From DATFVJ01 sp963826515 (GTDB lineage: Bacteria > Actinomycetota > Actinomycetes > Streptosporangiales > Streptosporangiaceae), in contig CAWGXI010000012.1 of assembly GCA_963826515.1 (NCBI GenBank), forward strand, positions 248,001 to 312,000: a stretch of DNA of 64,000 nucleotides. The letters are read 5' to 3'. The notes under the pieces are model-generated. The model saw only the letters and a program-made list of their open reading frames with translations, had not been told where the DNA came from and searched no databases. Every line of letters starts with the position of its first letter. Position 1 is the stretch's first letter. Made by a program: the position numbers and the translations under genes. Of the stretch, positions 48,806 to 57,038 are shown in pieces.

Positions 48806-50143
48806 TCATCGGGCCGTACCGTCGTGGGCGCCGGCGTGCGGACGGGTGTTGCGGTGGGATTGGGCGTCGCGGAGTGTGTCAAGCGCGCCTCCCGCGGTCC
48901 AGTACTTGCGCCCGGCGACAAGCAGTTCCTCGGCTGGGAACTTGGTGATGATCTCGCAGCCGTCGTTTGTCACGACGACCTCCTCCTCGATGCGCGCCGC
49001 TGACCAGCCGTCCGAGGCCGGCCAGTAGGTTTCGAGGGCGAACACCATGCCCTCTTCGAGGATCTCCGGATGATCGAGCGACACGAGCCTGCTGAAGATT
49101 GGCTTCTCCCAGATCGACAGGCCCACGCCGTGGCCGTACTGGAGCGCGAACGCGGCGGTCTCATCGGGGAAGCCGAACTCCTCAGCGCGCGGCCACACCG
49201 ACACGATGTCTGCGGTCGTCGCGCCCGGCTTGACCAGAGCGATGGCCTCATCCATGTACTCACGGCAGCGTACGTAGGCATCTCGGTGTGACCGCGACGC
49301 GCTGCCGACCGCGAACGTGCGGTAATAGCAGGTCCGATAGCCCAGGTGACTGTGCAGGATGTCGAAGAATGCCGGGTCGCCAGGGCGGATGATGCGGTCG
49401 CTGTAGACGTGCGGGTGCGGCGAGCAGCGCTCACCGGAGATCGCGTTGACGCCTTCGACGAACTCACTGCCGAGGTCGTAGAGGACCTTGCTCACCACGC
49501 CCACGCATTCGTTCTCGCGTACGCCGGCCGCAGGAATCCGTATAGCTCCTCGTAGGCGGCATCGACCATCGCGCACGCCTGGGCAAGCAGCGCTATCTCG
49601 TCGCGTGTCTTGGTGCGCCGCGCCTCGAGGAACAACTGCTGGCCGTCGACGGTGTCGATGCCTTCGGCGTGCAGTGCCGCGAGCACCGGCATCTCGATCA
49701 CGTCGACGCCGAGCGGTGCGTCTGCAACGCCACGTTCGCGTAGTTCGGCGGCGACCTTGCGGGCGACCCCGGCCGCGATTCCGGCCCCGGGATGGAACGC
49801 GCCGCGCAGTGTCGAGATGCCGGCGCGGGCGCCGGACGCCGTCCCCGCGGTCGAGCCATGGATCGTGGAGCTGGTGGTGCCTTGCGGCCGAGCCGAAGTC
49901 CCAGATGATCGGTTCACCGCCACGGACAAGCAGCGCGAACCTGATCAGCTTGTCCATTGCCCAGGTGCCGATGTGGGTCGCCGTCAGGTAGCGGATGTTG
50001 CCAAAATCGAAGCTGAGCACCGCGCCGAGCTCGGACCGCTCGAGTGCGGCCTTTAGCCGGGCGAGCCGTTCGTCCCGCAGCCGGGCAAGATCGACTCGTT
50101 CTTCCCAGTCAACCGCGTTCGGGCCGTAGGTACCGATAGGCAT
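48806..50143 (-). pseudogene. M24 (creatinase/aminopeptidase P-fold) protein with two compensating frameshifts
   Basis: The frame from ATG 50143 is open for 445 codons, but only its ends are homologous. They are NIRYLTATHIGTWAMDKLIR and GGEPIIWDFGSAARHHQ, then GVNAISGERCSPHPHVYSDR, FFDILHSHLGYRTCYYRT, LQYGHGVGLSIWEKPIFSRL and MVFALETYWPASDGWSAARI followed by EEEVVVT. Between about 49840 and 49525 the true M24 sequence is in another frame (RAGISTLRGAFHPGAGIAAG, VIEMPVLAALHAEGIDTVDG, TKTRDEIALLAQACAMVDAA). One shift leaves and another restores the frame. The canonical second metal Asp (S-D-x-T-R-T) reads T-C-Y-Y-R-T, so it may be a non-peptidase member such as a DddP-type lyase. It is either a pseudogene or two base-call errors. 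Confidence 0.7.
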
Positions 50144-50210
50144 TGATACCTACCCCCTTCGGCTCCGGTAGCTGGCCACCAGTCAAGAACAGCCGACCGG
50201 GACTGTCAAC

Positions 50211-50308
50211 GAATACTGAACAGCGAATACTGAACAGCGAATACTGAACAGCGAATACTGAACAGCGAATACTGAACAGCGAATACTGAACAGCGAATAC
50301 TGAACAGC
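50211..50308. repeat. 14-bp tandem repeat, seven identical units, intergenic
   Basis: Seven units of GAATACTGAACAGC without mismatch lie between the divergently placed 5' end of the M24 gene and the 3' end of the XRE-cupin gene. The array is AT-richer than its surroundings. Confidence 0.95.
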
Positions 50309-50326
50309 CAGTGGTTACTCGGCTGG

Positions 50327-51103
50327 CTAGGCGGACACGAACCAGACGCCGACCGCTGGACTGGGGGCATCATTGCGGTAGCGGTGCGGCGTTGAGGACG
50401 CGAAGCTGACCGACTGGCCAGCTGTGAGGCGCTGCTCCTCATCGCCGAGAGTCAAGACAAGCTCACCTTCCATCAAGTAGGCGTACTCCGCACCGGCGTG
50501 CCGCATCAACTGGCCTGCGCCCGATGACGTTCCGCCCGGGGGGTAAGTGACGAGCAGGAAATCGACGTGGACACCTGGTACGTGGCCGAGCCGTTCCCAG
50601 GTCACGCCCGAATCCAGCCGGAGCACCTCGCGTTCGCCTGCACCTGTCACCACGCCGGGGCGGCGGGCGGCCGCGAGTGCGGCGAGCGCCTCTGCGGCGG
50701 GCAGCGGCCTGGCAGGCGCCAGCGATTCGGCAGGGGCCAGCGACCTGGCGGGCGCCAGCGACCCGGCGGGGGCCCGCACCGGATAAGGGGCCGCGGCCGG
50801 TGACGGCGCTGACGGCGACAGCGCGCAGGCCGAGGGTGCCGCCGCGGGACTGCAGACCGCGGCGGCGGCAAACCGGGGCGGCGGCTCGTCCGCACGCTCG
50901 AACGCATCCTGAATCGAGACGCCCAGGCTGGTTGTGATCGCGTACAGGGTGCTGACAGACGGCTGGCATTTACCGGTCTCGATCTGGGAGATGAGGCTCG
51001 CCGATACCCCTACGTGACGGGCGACGCTGCGCAGGCTTATCCCGCGTTTCATCCGCTCCTCTCGGATACGTTCACCGACTGGCGGGCCTGGGGCGCTTGA
51101 CAC
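50327..51103 (-). CDS. XRE-cupin transcriptional regulator
   Basis: This 258-residue regulator has an N-terminal XRE helix-turn-helix at residues 9-65 (EERMKRGISLRSVARHVGVS, ASLISQIETGKCQPSVSTLY). A long Ala/Pro/Ser linker with three to four SLAPARSLAPAE-like units follows, then a C-terminal cupin (GVTWERLGHVPGVHVDFLLV, MRHAGAEYAYLMEGELVLTL, SVSFASSTPHRYRN). This architecture controls amine, polyamine or amino-acid use in many bacteria and senses the ligand through the cupin. The linker repeat (15-bp units GACCTGGCGGGCGCCAGC-like) is another in-frame expansion. ATG 51103 is the start. It lies next to the M24 gene, which it may control. Confidence 0.86.
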   Translation of the reverse strand: MSSAPGPPVGERIREERMKRGISLRSVARHVGVSASLISQIETGKCQPSVSTLYAITTSLGVSIQDAFERADEPPPRFAAAAVCSPAAAPSACALSPSAPSPAAAPYPVRAPAGSLAPARSLAPAESLAPARPLPAAEALAALAAARRPGVVTGAGEREVLRLDSGVTWERLGHVPGVHVDFLLVTYPPGGTSSGAGQLMRHAGAEYAYLMEGELVLTLGDEEQRLTAGQSVSFASSTPHRYRNDAPSPAVGVWFVSA

Positions 51104-51452
51104 GGGTGCCTCCTTTCACGCAACGGTACAGCGCGTGGACGTGCGATTGGCCGCACAGACCTTGCCTGCTGCGCCCTGGGACGCAGCACAACCGCCGGCA
51201 CCTCGCCGCACGTCGTAACAGATTCGCAGCACGGCGTAACAGATAAGCCCGCTGCCGTGCGACGCGTTCTTGCCGCACCGCTGTGGCCGCGGCCGGCCGT
51301 TGCCGGGGGTGCCCGCGCGCGGGCGCGCCGCAGGCAATTAGCCACAGGCAATTAGCAGGCAATTAAGAGGCGCCTCATGGCACGTCCGCAGCCGGGCCGG
51401 AGGTTTCCGGCCAAGACTCGGCAGTGTTCGGTTAGCGGAAGGAGCCGCCGAC
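51104..51452. other. Gene-free gap
   Basis: No gene is supported. Short direct repeats GTAACAGAT (51216 and 51237 area) and CAATTAG/CAGGCAATTA (51337-51365) are visible. The gap must hold the promoters of the XRE-cupin gene and the hypothetical gene at 51453, but no clear -35/-10 pair was recognised. Confidence 0.45.
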
Positions 51453-51830
51453 ATGCCGATGATCACCGCTGATCCCGCGCCACCGGCCAGTTCGTTCGAT
51501 TGGCACCCGGATGACCTGGTGAGCGAATTGTCGATCACCGCTGCCGCCATCGGCATCGCGGAGGCAGACCTGATTGCCGCACTCAGCGGCGGCAGGACCG
51601 TCGCCGAGGTGGCTGTCGCCCACGGCGTCGGCGTACGGCGGGTGATCATCGCGCTGGTGACGGACGCGGTGCAAGAGGTGGCAGCGGACGTGCGCAGCGG
51701 CGAACTGAGCCCCGGGCACGTCCGCTGGCTTGTCGCGCTCGCTACCCAGCGTGCTCAGGAGCAGGTCACAACCAAGTTCCCCGAGGTAGGGTTCCGTCAG
51801 CATCCCGCATTGCGAGACTGGAACTCCTGA
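51453..51830 (+). CDS. Hypothetical protein, possible helix-turn-helix domain
   Basis: This 125-residue protein reads DDLVSELSITAAAIGIAEAD, LIAALSGGRTVAEVAVAHGV and GVRRVIIALVTDAVQEVAAD, then VRSGELSPGHVRWLVALATQ and a short tail. The GGRTVAEVAVAHGVGVRRVI stretch looks like a helix-turn-helix of the type that reads spacer-like signals, but there is no defined family that I recognise. ATG 51453 is the first Met after the gap. The stop is 10 bp before MITE copy F, which may carry its transcript end. Confidence 0.5.
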   Translation: MPMITADPAPPASSFDWHPDDLVSELSITAAAIGIAEADLIAALSGGRTVAEVAVAHGVGVRRVIIALVTDAVQEVAADVRSGELSPGHVRWLVALATQRAQEQVTTKFPEVGFRQHPALRDWNS

Positions 51831-51839
51831 GGTATCGGG

Positions 51840-51970
51840 CTAGGGCGTAGTCCCGTGGATCTTTGGCATCGCCGCTAGTTCCACTATCGGCTCCTCGGGA
51901 ACAAGCAGGGCCTCGCCGGGTCGCGCCTGGAGCACCGCCCGCATCCACCAAGATCCACGGGACGCCGTAG
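51840..51970. repeat. MITE-like repeat, copy F
   Basis: The ends are CTAGGGCGTAGTCCCGTG and the inverted CACGGGACGCCGTAG. The core hairpin CTAGTTCCACTATCGG is partly decayed, but the CGGGAACAAGCAGGGCCT and GCACCGCCCGCATCCACC lines match copies A-C. It is about 131 bp long. Confidence 0.82.
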
Positions 51971-52061
51971 CGCGGTCGCACCCGCTGTGCGTCTACGCGC
52001 GGGTGAAGTCTGTCACCCAAGGCCGCGAGTCGAACCGACCGCAGATGGGCATGACGAATCG

Positions 52062-52982
52062 ATGACGCTTCTGCTGCCTGCTACCGATGGAGTGGCCGAC
52101 CACGTCGAGCGCACCCTGCCTGACGCGCGGATCGTCAGGTACGGCGAGGTGGACGACGCCCGCCTCGCCGATGTCACCTTCTACTGCCTGCCCTATATGG
52201 GCGATGGCGCGAGCGTCGCGCTCATCGGCCGGCTGCCGCGGCTGCGTGTGCTGCAGAGCCTGAGCAGTGGCGTGGATGACGTGCTCGGCGCTGTGCCACC
52301 CGGCGTGACCCTCTGCAACGGTCGCGGGCTGCATCATGAGGAGAGCACCGCAGAGCTCGCCGTCACCCTAATGCTCGCCAGCTTGCGCCAGTTGCCGCAG
52401 TTCGTCTGGCAGCAAGCCGATGCCCGCTGGCGGCACGTCCGCACCGACAGCATCGACGGCAAACGGGTCCTGCTTGTGGGCTACGGCGCGATCGGCGCCG
52501 CCATCGAGCAGCGGCTGAACCCGTTCGGCGCGACCGTGATCCGGGTGTCCCGCAGCCCGCGCGATGGGGTTGCCCCGTTCTCGCAGCTGGCCGCCCTCGC
52601 GGCTACCGCTGACATAATCGTGGTCTGCGTCGCGCTCGCGGACGGCACCCGCGGACTGGTCGATGCGCAGGTTCTGGCTGCCCTGCCCGCTGGCGCGCTC
52701 GTGATCAATGTGGCCCGCGGGCCTGTCATCGACGCGGTGGCGCTCACCAGGGAACTGGCGAGCGGCCGCCTCCGTGCCGCGCTCGACGTCACCGATCCTG
52801 AGCCGCTGCCCGCGCTGCGGCCTGAATGGTCGCTGCCGAACGTGCTCGTCACTCCCCACGTAGGCGGTGACACGTTCACGTTCGCCCACCGGGCCGGGCA
52901 GTTCGTGGCCGATCAGGCTGCGCGGCACCTGGCGGGCGAGGAGCTGCTCAACGTCGTGACCCGGTGCCGCCCTCGACCATGA
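52062..52982 (+). CDS. D-2-hydroxyacid dehydrogenase (NAD-binding)
   Basis: This 306-residue enzyme of the 2-hydroxyacid dehydrogenase family has VLQSLSSGVDDVLGAVPPGV and CNGRGLHHEESTAELAVTLM in the substrate domain. The Rossmann stretch RVLLVGYGAIGAAIEQRLNP, the conserved NVARGPVIDAVALTRELASG with catalytic Arg, RAALDVTDPEPLPALRPEW with the family Asp/Glu, and TPHVGGDT with the catalytic His follow. It reduces a 2-oxoacid or oxidises the D-hydroxyacid. The substrate range is not deducible. ATG 52062 is chosen although the frame is open upstream to 51987. Confidence 0.88.
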   Translation: MTLLLPATDGVADHVERTLPDARIVRYGEVDDARLADVTFYCLPYMGDGASVALIGRLPRLRVLQSLSSGVDDVLGAVPPGVTLCNGRGLHHEESTAELAVTLMLASLRQLPQFVWQQADARWRHVRTDSIDGKRVLLVGYGAIGAAIEQRLNPFGATVIRVSRSPRDGVAPFSQLAALAATADIIVVCVALADGTRGLVDAQVLAALPAGALVINVARGPVIDAVALTRELASGRLRAALDVTDPEPLPALRPEWSLPNVLVTPHVGGDTFTFAHRAGQFVADQAARHLAGEELLNVVTRCRPRP

Positions 52983-53006
52983 TCGCGGTACCTAACCCGG
53001 GCGGAT

Positions 53007-54485
53007 TCAATCGGTCGTTGCAACGGTTCTCTGATCGTGGAGGTCGTTGTGGTGGAGGGTAAGCGGGCGCTGTGGCCGAGGCCGGCGCGGGTGGAGTTTT
53101 GGGATGGGGTGCGGGCTGGGTTGCCGGTCCGGGAGGCGGGTGTGGCGGCGGGGGTGGGCCGGACTGCGGAGGACTGGTTCCGGGTGGCGGGCGGGGTGGC
53201 GGCGAATGGGCCTGGACGGGTGAGCGGGCGGTTCCTGTCGGTGGGTGAGCGGGAGGAGATCGCGGTGGGGGTGGCGGCGGGTGAGCCGCTGCGGGTGATC
53301 GCGGCCCGGCTGGGGCGGCATCCGGCGACGGTGGGGCGGGAGGTGCGGCGGAACCGGGATGCGCGGGGCCGGTACCGGGCGATTCCGGCGCAGGCCCGCG
53401 CGGAGGCGCGGGCGCGGCGGCCGAAGGTGGCTAAGCTGGCCGCCAATCCGCGGCTGCGGGAGCGGGTGCAGGCGGGGCTGGACCGGCGCTGGTCACCGGA
53501 GCAGATCGCCGTCACGCTGAGACGGGAGTTCGCGGGCCAGCCGGGGATGCAGGTGTCACACGAGACGATTTACCAGTCGATCTATGTGCAGGGCCGCGGT
53601 GCGCTGCGCAGGGAGCTGGCGGTGTGCCTGCGGACCGGGCGGGCGCTGCGCAAGCCGCGGCGGCAGGCCAGTGCGCGGCGGGGCCGGATCAAGGACATGG
53701 TGATGATCAGCGAACGGCCGGCGGAGGCCGCGGACCGGGCGGTGCCCGGCCACTGGGAAGGTGACCTGATCATCGGCAAGAACGGGGCGTCGGCGATCGG
53801 CACCCTGGTGGAGCGGACCACCCGGTTCGTGCTGCTGCTGCACCTGCCGGGCGGCCAGGACGCCGCTTCGGTCGCGGCGGCGATGACCGCGGCCATGGCG
53901 ACGCTGCCGGCCCAGCTGCGCCGCTCGCTGACCTGGGACCAGGGCACGGAGATGGCCGCCCACCGGCAGATCAGCATGGCCACCGACCTGGCCATCTACT
54001 TCTGCGACCCGCACTCGCCCTGGCAGCGCGGCAGCAACGAGAACACCAACGGCCTGCTGCGCCAGTATTTCCCCAAGGGCACCGATCTGTCCGTGCACGG
54101 CCGGCAGCAGCTGGACGCGGTCGCCGCCGAGCTCAACGCCCGCCCCCGCAAAACCCTCGGCTGGCGCACCCCGGCCCAGGCACTCGACGATGTACTGGGC
54201 GACGCCGCAGCCTGATCGAGGCGGCTTCGCCGCCGCTGACTTCCTGAGGCGCCGCGCAGGGTACGGCGCCGCCCCCCCGGCCTCAAGACTGCTGCGCATC
54301 GCTGACGCGACCGCCTGCGGCGGGTCTTGACCCCGGGGACCCCTGCGGCGCCTTCAGGCAGGTAAAGCGCGGGCAGGCCCAGCCTGCCCCCGCCCAGCGC
54401 GCGGCGCCTTACATCCTCGGGCACCGGTAGCCTGTGCAGTCAACGGATGGAACAGCTACCAGCAGCGTTGCGACGACCCATTGAA
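53007..54485. mobile_element. IS30-family insertion sequence
   Basis: This element of about 1.48 kb has a complete IS30 transposase and inverted ends. The left end is TCAATCGGTCGTTGCAAC (53007 on) and the right end is GTTGCGACGACCCATTGA in inverted form (ends at 54485), agreeing at most of about 24 positions. The right end lies 10 bp from the stop of a universal-stress-protein remnant. No target duplication was clear. Confidence 0.75.
53037..54215 (+). CDS. IS30 family transposase, intact
   Basis: This 392-residue transposase has N-terminal helix-turn-helix motifs (ADD-like VREAGVAAGVGRTAEDW and LRVIAARLGRHPATVGREVR), then a linker. The DDE domain has GHWEGDLIIGKNGASAIGTL (first Asp), SLTWDQGTEMAAHRQISM (second Asp) and SPWQRGSNENTNGLLRQYFP (Glu), followed by TLGWRTPAQALDDVLGD. 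All three catalytic residues and the frame are preserved, so the copy may be active. The GTG at 53037 lies only 7 bp inside the left end, and a later start such as one near 53055 would also fit. Confidence 0.9.
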   Translation: MEVVVVEGKRALWPRPARVEFWDGVRAGLPVREAGVAAGVGRTAEDWFRVAGGVAANGPGRVSGRFLSVGEREEIAVGVAAGEPLRVIAARLGRHPATVGREVRRNRDARGRYRAIPAQARAEARARRPKVAKLAANPRLRERVQAGLDRRWSPEQIAVTLRREFAGQPGMQVSHETIYQSIYVQGRGALRRELAVCLRTGRALRKPRRQASARRGRIKDMVMISERPAEAADRAVPGHWEGDLIIGKNGASAIGTLVERTTRFVLLLHLPGGQDAASVAAAMTAAMATLPAQLRRSLTWDQGTEMAAHRQISMATDLAIYFCDPHSPWQRGSNENTNGLLRQYFPKGTDLSVHGRQQLDAVAAELNARPRKTLGWRTPAQALDDVLGDAAA

Positions 54486-54494
54486 CTCAAGCCG

Positions 54495-55085
54495 TCATAT
54501 GCGCGGGCGAGGTACCACGATCATGAAACTCGCGTCGATAAGCGCGGGTGAATTCCACGGCGGCGACGGCGGCCGGCATCGTGGTCTTAGCTGGGATCGC
54601 CCGGTGCCGGGGCTCCAGCCGGTGCCGGGGCTCCAGCCGGTGCCGGGGCTCCAGCCGGTGCCGGGGCTCCAGCCGGTGCCGGAGCGTCGGTCTGCTTGAC
54701 GAATGACCACTGGGCACGGGGCGCCCGCCGCGCATCCCTGCGAGACCGAGCCGAGCAGGAGGCGGTTGAACGGGCTACGGCCCCTGGTCCCGAGGATCAG
54801 CAGGTCTGCCTGGCCTGCGGCCTTGATCAGTACTTCGGCCGGATCGCCTTCTGCCACATACGACGCCAGCGGCACCTTCGGCGAGGGTTCGACGCTGCCG
54901 ATCACCTCGAGCAGGAAGTGCTTCGCGCGCTTCTCGAGTTCGTCGCGATCGAAGGCGCCCGGCACCGACCGGAGGGGCATCTGCCAGGCAAAAACCGCGG
55001 TTACCTCGGCGGCAGTTACCTCAGCATGCCGCAGTGCCCCGTGCAGCGCCGCGCGTGCGGTGACCCGTCCACGACGGCGATTCCG
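54495..55085 (-). pseudogene. Universal stress protein (UspA) remnant with repeat tail
   Basis: From the right, the frame HAEVTAAEVTAVFAWQMPLR begins a UspA domain that lacks its first ~15 residues (the VVGxDGS strand is seen as VVDGSPHAR in another frame, joined to the MFS remnant). It continues DELEKRAKHFLLEVIGS and PAEVLIKAAGQADLLILGTR. The conserved G-x-x-G-(9)-G-S sequence is GRSPFNRLLLGSVSQGCAA. After PCPVVIRQ a tail of SGTGWSPGTGWSPGTGWSP, from an 18-bp repeat, replaces the usual end. It sits against the IS30 right end. Confidence 0.7.
54601..54682. repeat. 18-bp minisatellite, four units plus a partial
   Basis: The unit is CCGGTGCCGGGGCTCCAG, four perfect copies at 54601-54672 and a partial fifth. 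It lies in the 3' tail of the universal stress protein remnant and adds TGWSPG residues. Confidence 0.9.
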
Positions 55086-55486
55086 GGGATCGCGCCAAGC
55101 CCAAGCAGGACGCGCCAGATGATGTTGTCCGGCATACCGGAGGCCAGCAGGATCGAGGCGATGAGGGGTCCTACGTGTAGTTCGGAGATGGCGGATGCGA
55201 CTGCTCCGACAGCGAGGATCAGGACCTCATAGCCGTACATCCGCTTGCGGCCAAGGATGTCGGCGATCCGCCCGAACACCAGCGCTCCTACGGCCGAAGC
55301 CGCGAGCGTCGCCGAGTTGAGGAGCGAGACCTGGCTCGTGGACAGTGCCCACTCTGGTTTGAGCAGCGCGACGGCCACGCCGATGATGAACAGGTCGTAG
55401 GCGTCGGTGAAGAAGCCCATCCCCGTGATGAACATGATCTTCCACTGAAAGCGCGTCACCGCGCTCTCGTCGAGCACTTCCAGCAC
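55086..55486 (-). pseudogene. Phosphate-type MFS transporter remnant with internal deletion
   Basis: MLEVLDESAVTRFQWKIMFI starts a PHS-type MFS protein, followed by TGMGFFTDAYDLFIIGVAVA, SLLNSATLAASAVGALVFGR and ADILGRKRMYGYEVLILAVG. After AVASAI the next helices are absent. The sequence jumps to HVGPLIASILLASGMPDNII and WRVLLGLGAIPG, which normally lies after the sixth helix. It is then fused to the VVDGSPHAR strand of the stress protein. Two deletions are thus visible, making a chimeric dead gene. Confidence 0.7.
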
Positions 55487-55680
55487 GCCGCCAGCCCCGA
55501 AGGGCCGCCGGTCGGTCGGCGCGGCCCGGCTGGCTCTCCGGCCAGTGCCACGCGCGCTGGGGTCGTCCAGATACGAAATCCTTTGCAGTATTACGCGATA
55601 AAGCGCGAAGCCGTCGTGTGATCCTTGTTGATGTTCGGTTTCGGTTGCCTGCTGCTAAGTTGGTGGACGGGGGGATGCTG

Positions 55681-56898
55681 ATGCGGATCTTGGTGGTCGG
55701 CGCGGGCGGCGTCGGCAGCGCGGCAGCCGGGATCGCGGCTCGCCGGGATTTCTTTGAGCGCATGGTTGTCGCCGATTACGCGGCGCAACGCGCGGAGACG
55801 GCAGTGGAACGGCTGGCCGACCCGCGGATCACCGCGGCGCGGGTGGACGCTTCTGCCGCCGCAGAGGTCGAGCGGCTGGCCGCGGAGATCGGCGCCACGC
55901 ACGTGCTGAACGCGGTAGACCCGCGCTTCGTGCTGCCAGTGTTCAACGGTGCTTTCGGCGCGGGTGCGGACTACCTCGATATGGCGATGTCGCTGTCCTC
56001 GCCGCATCCGGAGCGGCCGTATGAGCTGTGCGGGCTGAAACTGGGCGACGAGCAGTTCGCCGTTGCGGGCAAATGGGAGCAGGCGGGGCGGCTGGCCCTG
56101 GTCGGCATGGGCGTCGAGCCCGGCCTGTCGGATGTCTTCGCCCGCTACGCGGCCGATCACCTATTCACTGAGATCGATGAACTCGGCACTAGGGACGGCG
56201 CCAACCTGGAGGTGGACGGCTATGACTTCGCGCCGTCGTTCTCGATCTGGACCACGATCGAGGAATGCCTCAACCCGCCCGTGATCTGGAGCAAGGACCG
56301 GGGCTGGTATACCACCGAGCCGTTCTCCGAGCCGGAGACCTTCGACTTCCCAGCCGGAATCGGGCCGGTCGAGTGCGTGAACGTAGAGCACGAAGAGGTG
56401 CTGCTGATGCCGCGCTGGATCGATGCCAGGCGGGTGACGTTCAAGTACGGTCTCGGCCGCGAGTTCATCGACGTGCTCAAGACACTGCACAAGCTCGGCC
56501 TTGACCGCACGGCGAAAGTCAGCGTCGGGGACGCGCAGGTGAGCCCGCGCGACGTGGTCGCAGCTTGCCTGCCAGATCCCGCGACGCTGGGTGACCGGAT
56601 GCGCGGCAAGACGTGTGCCGGGCTCTGGGTTACCGGGACCGGCCAGGATCGGCAACCGCGTTCCACCTACCTGTACCACGTCGTGGACAACGAGTGGTCC
56701 ATGCGCGAGTACGGCTCACAAGCCGTGGTATGGCAGACCGCGGTGAATCCGGTTGCCGCACTTGAACTGCTCGCGCTCGGGGTCTGGTCCGGGGCCGGGG
56801 TGCGGGGTCCAGAATCGTTTGACGCGGTGCCGTTCCTCAACCTGCTCGAGGAGTACGGCTCCCCGTGGGGGATGCGGGAGCAGATCCCGGCGCGCTGA
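55681..56898 (+). CDS. Saccharopine dehydrogenase-like protein
   Basis: This 405-residue NAD(P)-dependent enzyme has an N-terminal Rossmann fold (MRILVVGAGGVGSAAAGIAA, VADYAAQRAETAVERLAD). ATHVLNAVDPRFVLPVFNGA, ADYLDMAMSLSSPHPERPYE, ALVGMGVEPGLSDVFARYAA and the C-terminal saccharopine-reductase domain follow, with PVECVNVEHEEVLLMPRWID. Similar proteins act on saccharopine, homospermidine or carboxynorspermidine. The exact substrate is not clear. ATG 55681 has a GGGGGG run six bases upstream. The gene stands alone beyond the rearranged MFS/USP locus. Confidence 0.87.
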   Translation: MRILVVGAGGVGSAAAGIAARRDFFERMVVADYAAQRAETAVERLADPRITAARVDASAAAEVERLAAEIGATHVLNAVDPRFVLPVFNGAFGAGADYLDMAMSLSSPHPERPYELCGLKLGDEQFAVAGKWEQAGRLALVGMGVEPGLSDVFARYAADHLFTEIDELGTRDGANLEVDGYDFAPSFSIWTTIEECLNPPVIWSKDRGWYTTEPFSEPETFDFPAGIGPVECVNVEHEEVLLMPRWIDARRVTFKYGLGREFIDVLKTLHKLGLDRTAKVSVGDAQVSPRDVVAACLPDPATLGDRMRGKTCAGLWVTGTGQDRQPRSTYLYHVVDNEWSMREYGSQAVVWQTAVNPVAALELLALGVWSGAGVRGPESFDAVPFLNLLEEYGSPWGMREQIPAR

Positions 56899-57038
56899 CC
56901 GGCTCAGGCTGTTACCCGTAATTATCCCTAACGGCTCCGCGCGGTGCGCCGATCTTGCGACTGCGGGGTCCGGGGCCGGCCCACCTGGCGGGCACCGCGC
57001 GTAACGGCTGCCGCGGCAGGCCCTTACCAGCTGCAGGC

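Noticed and set aside
50211..50308. CRISPR-like array
   Set aside because: Units are contiguous without spacers, only 14 bp long, and no cas genes are present.
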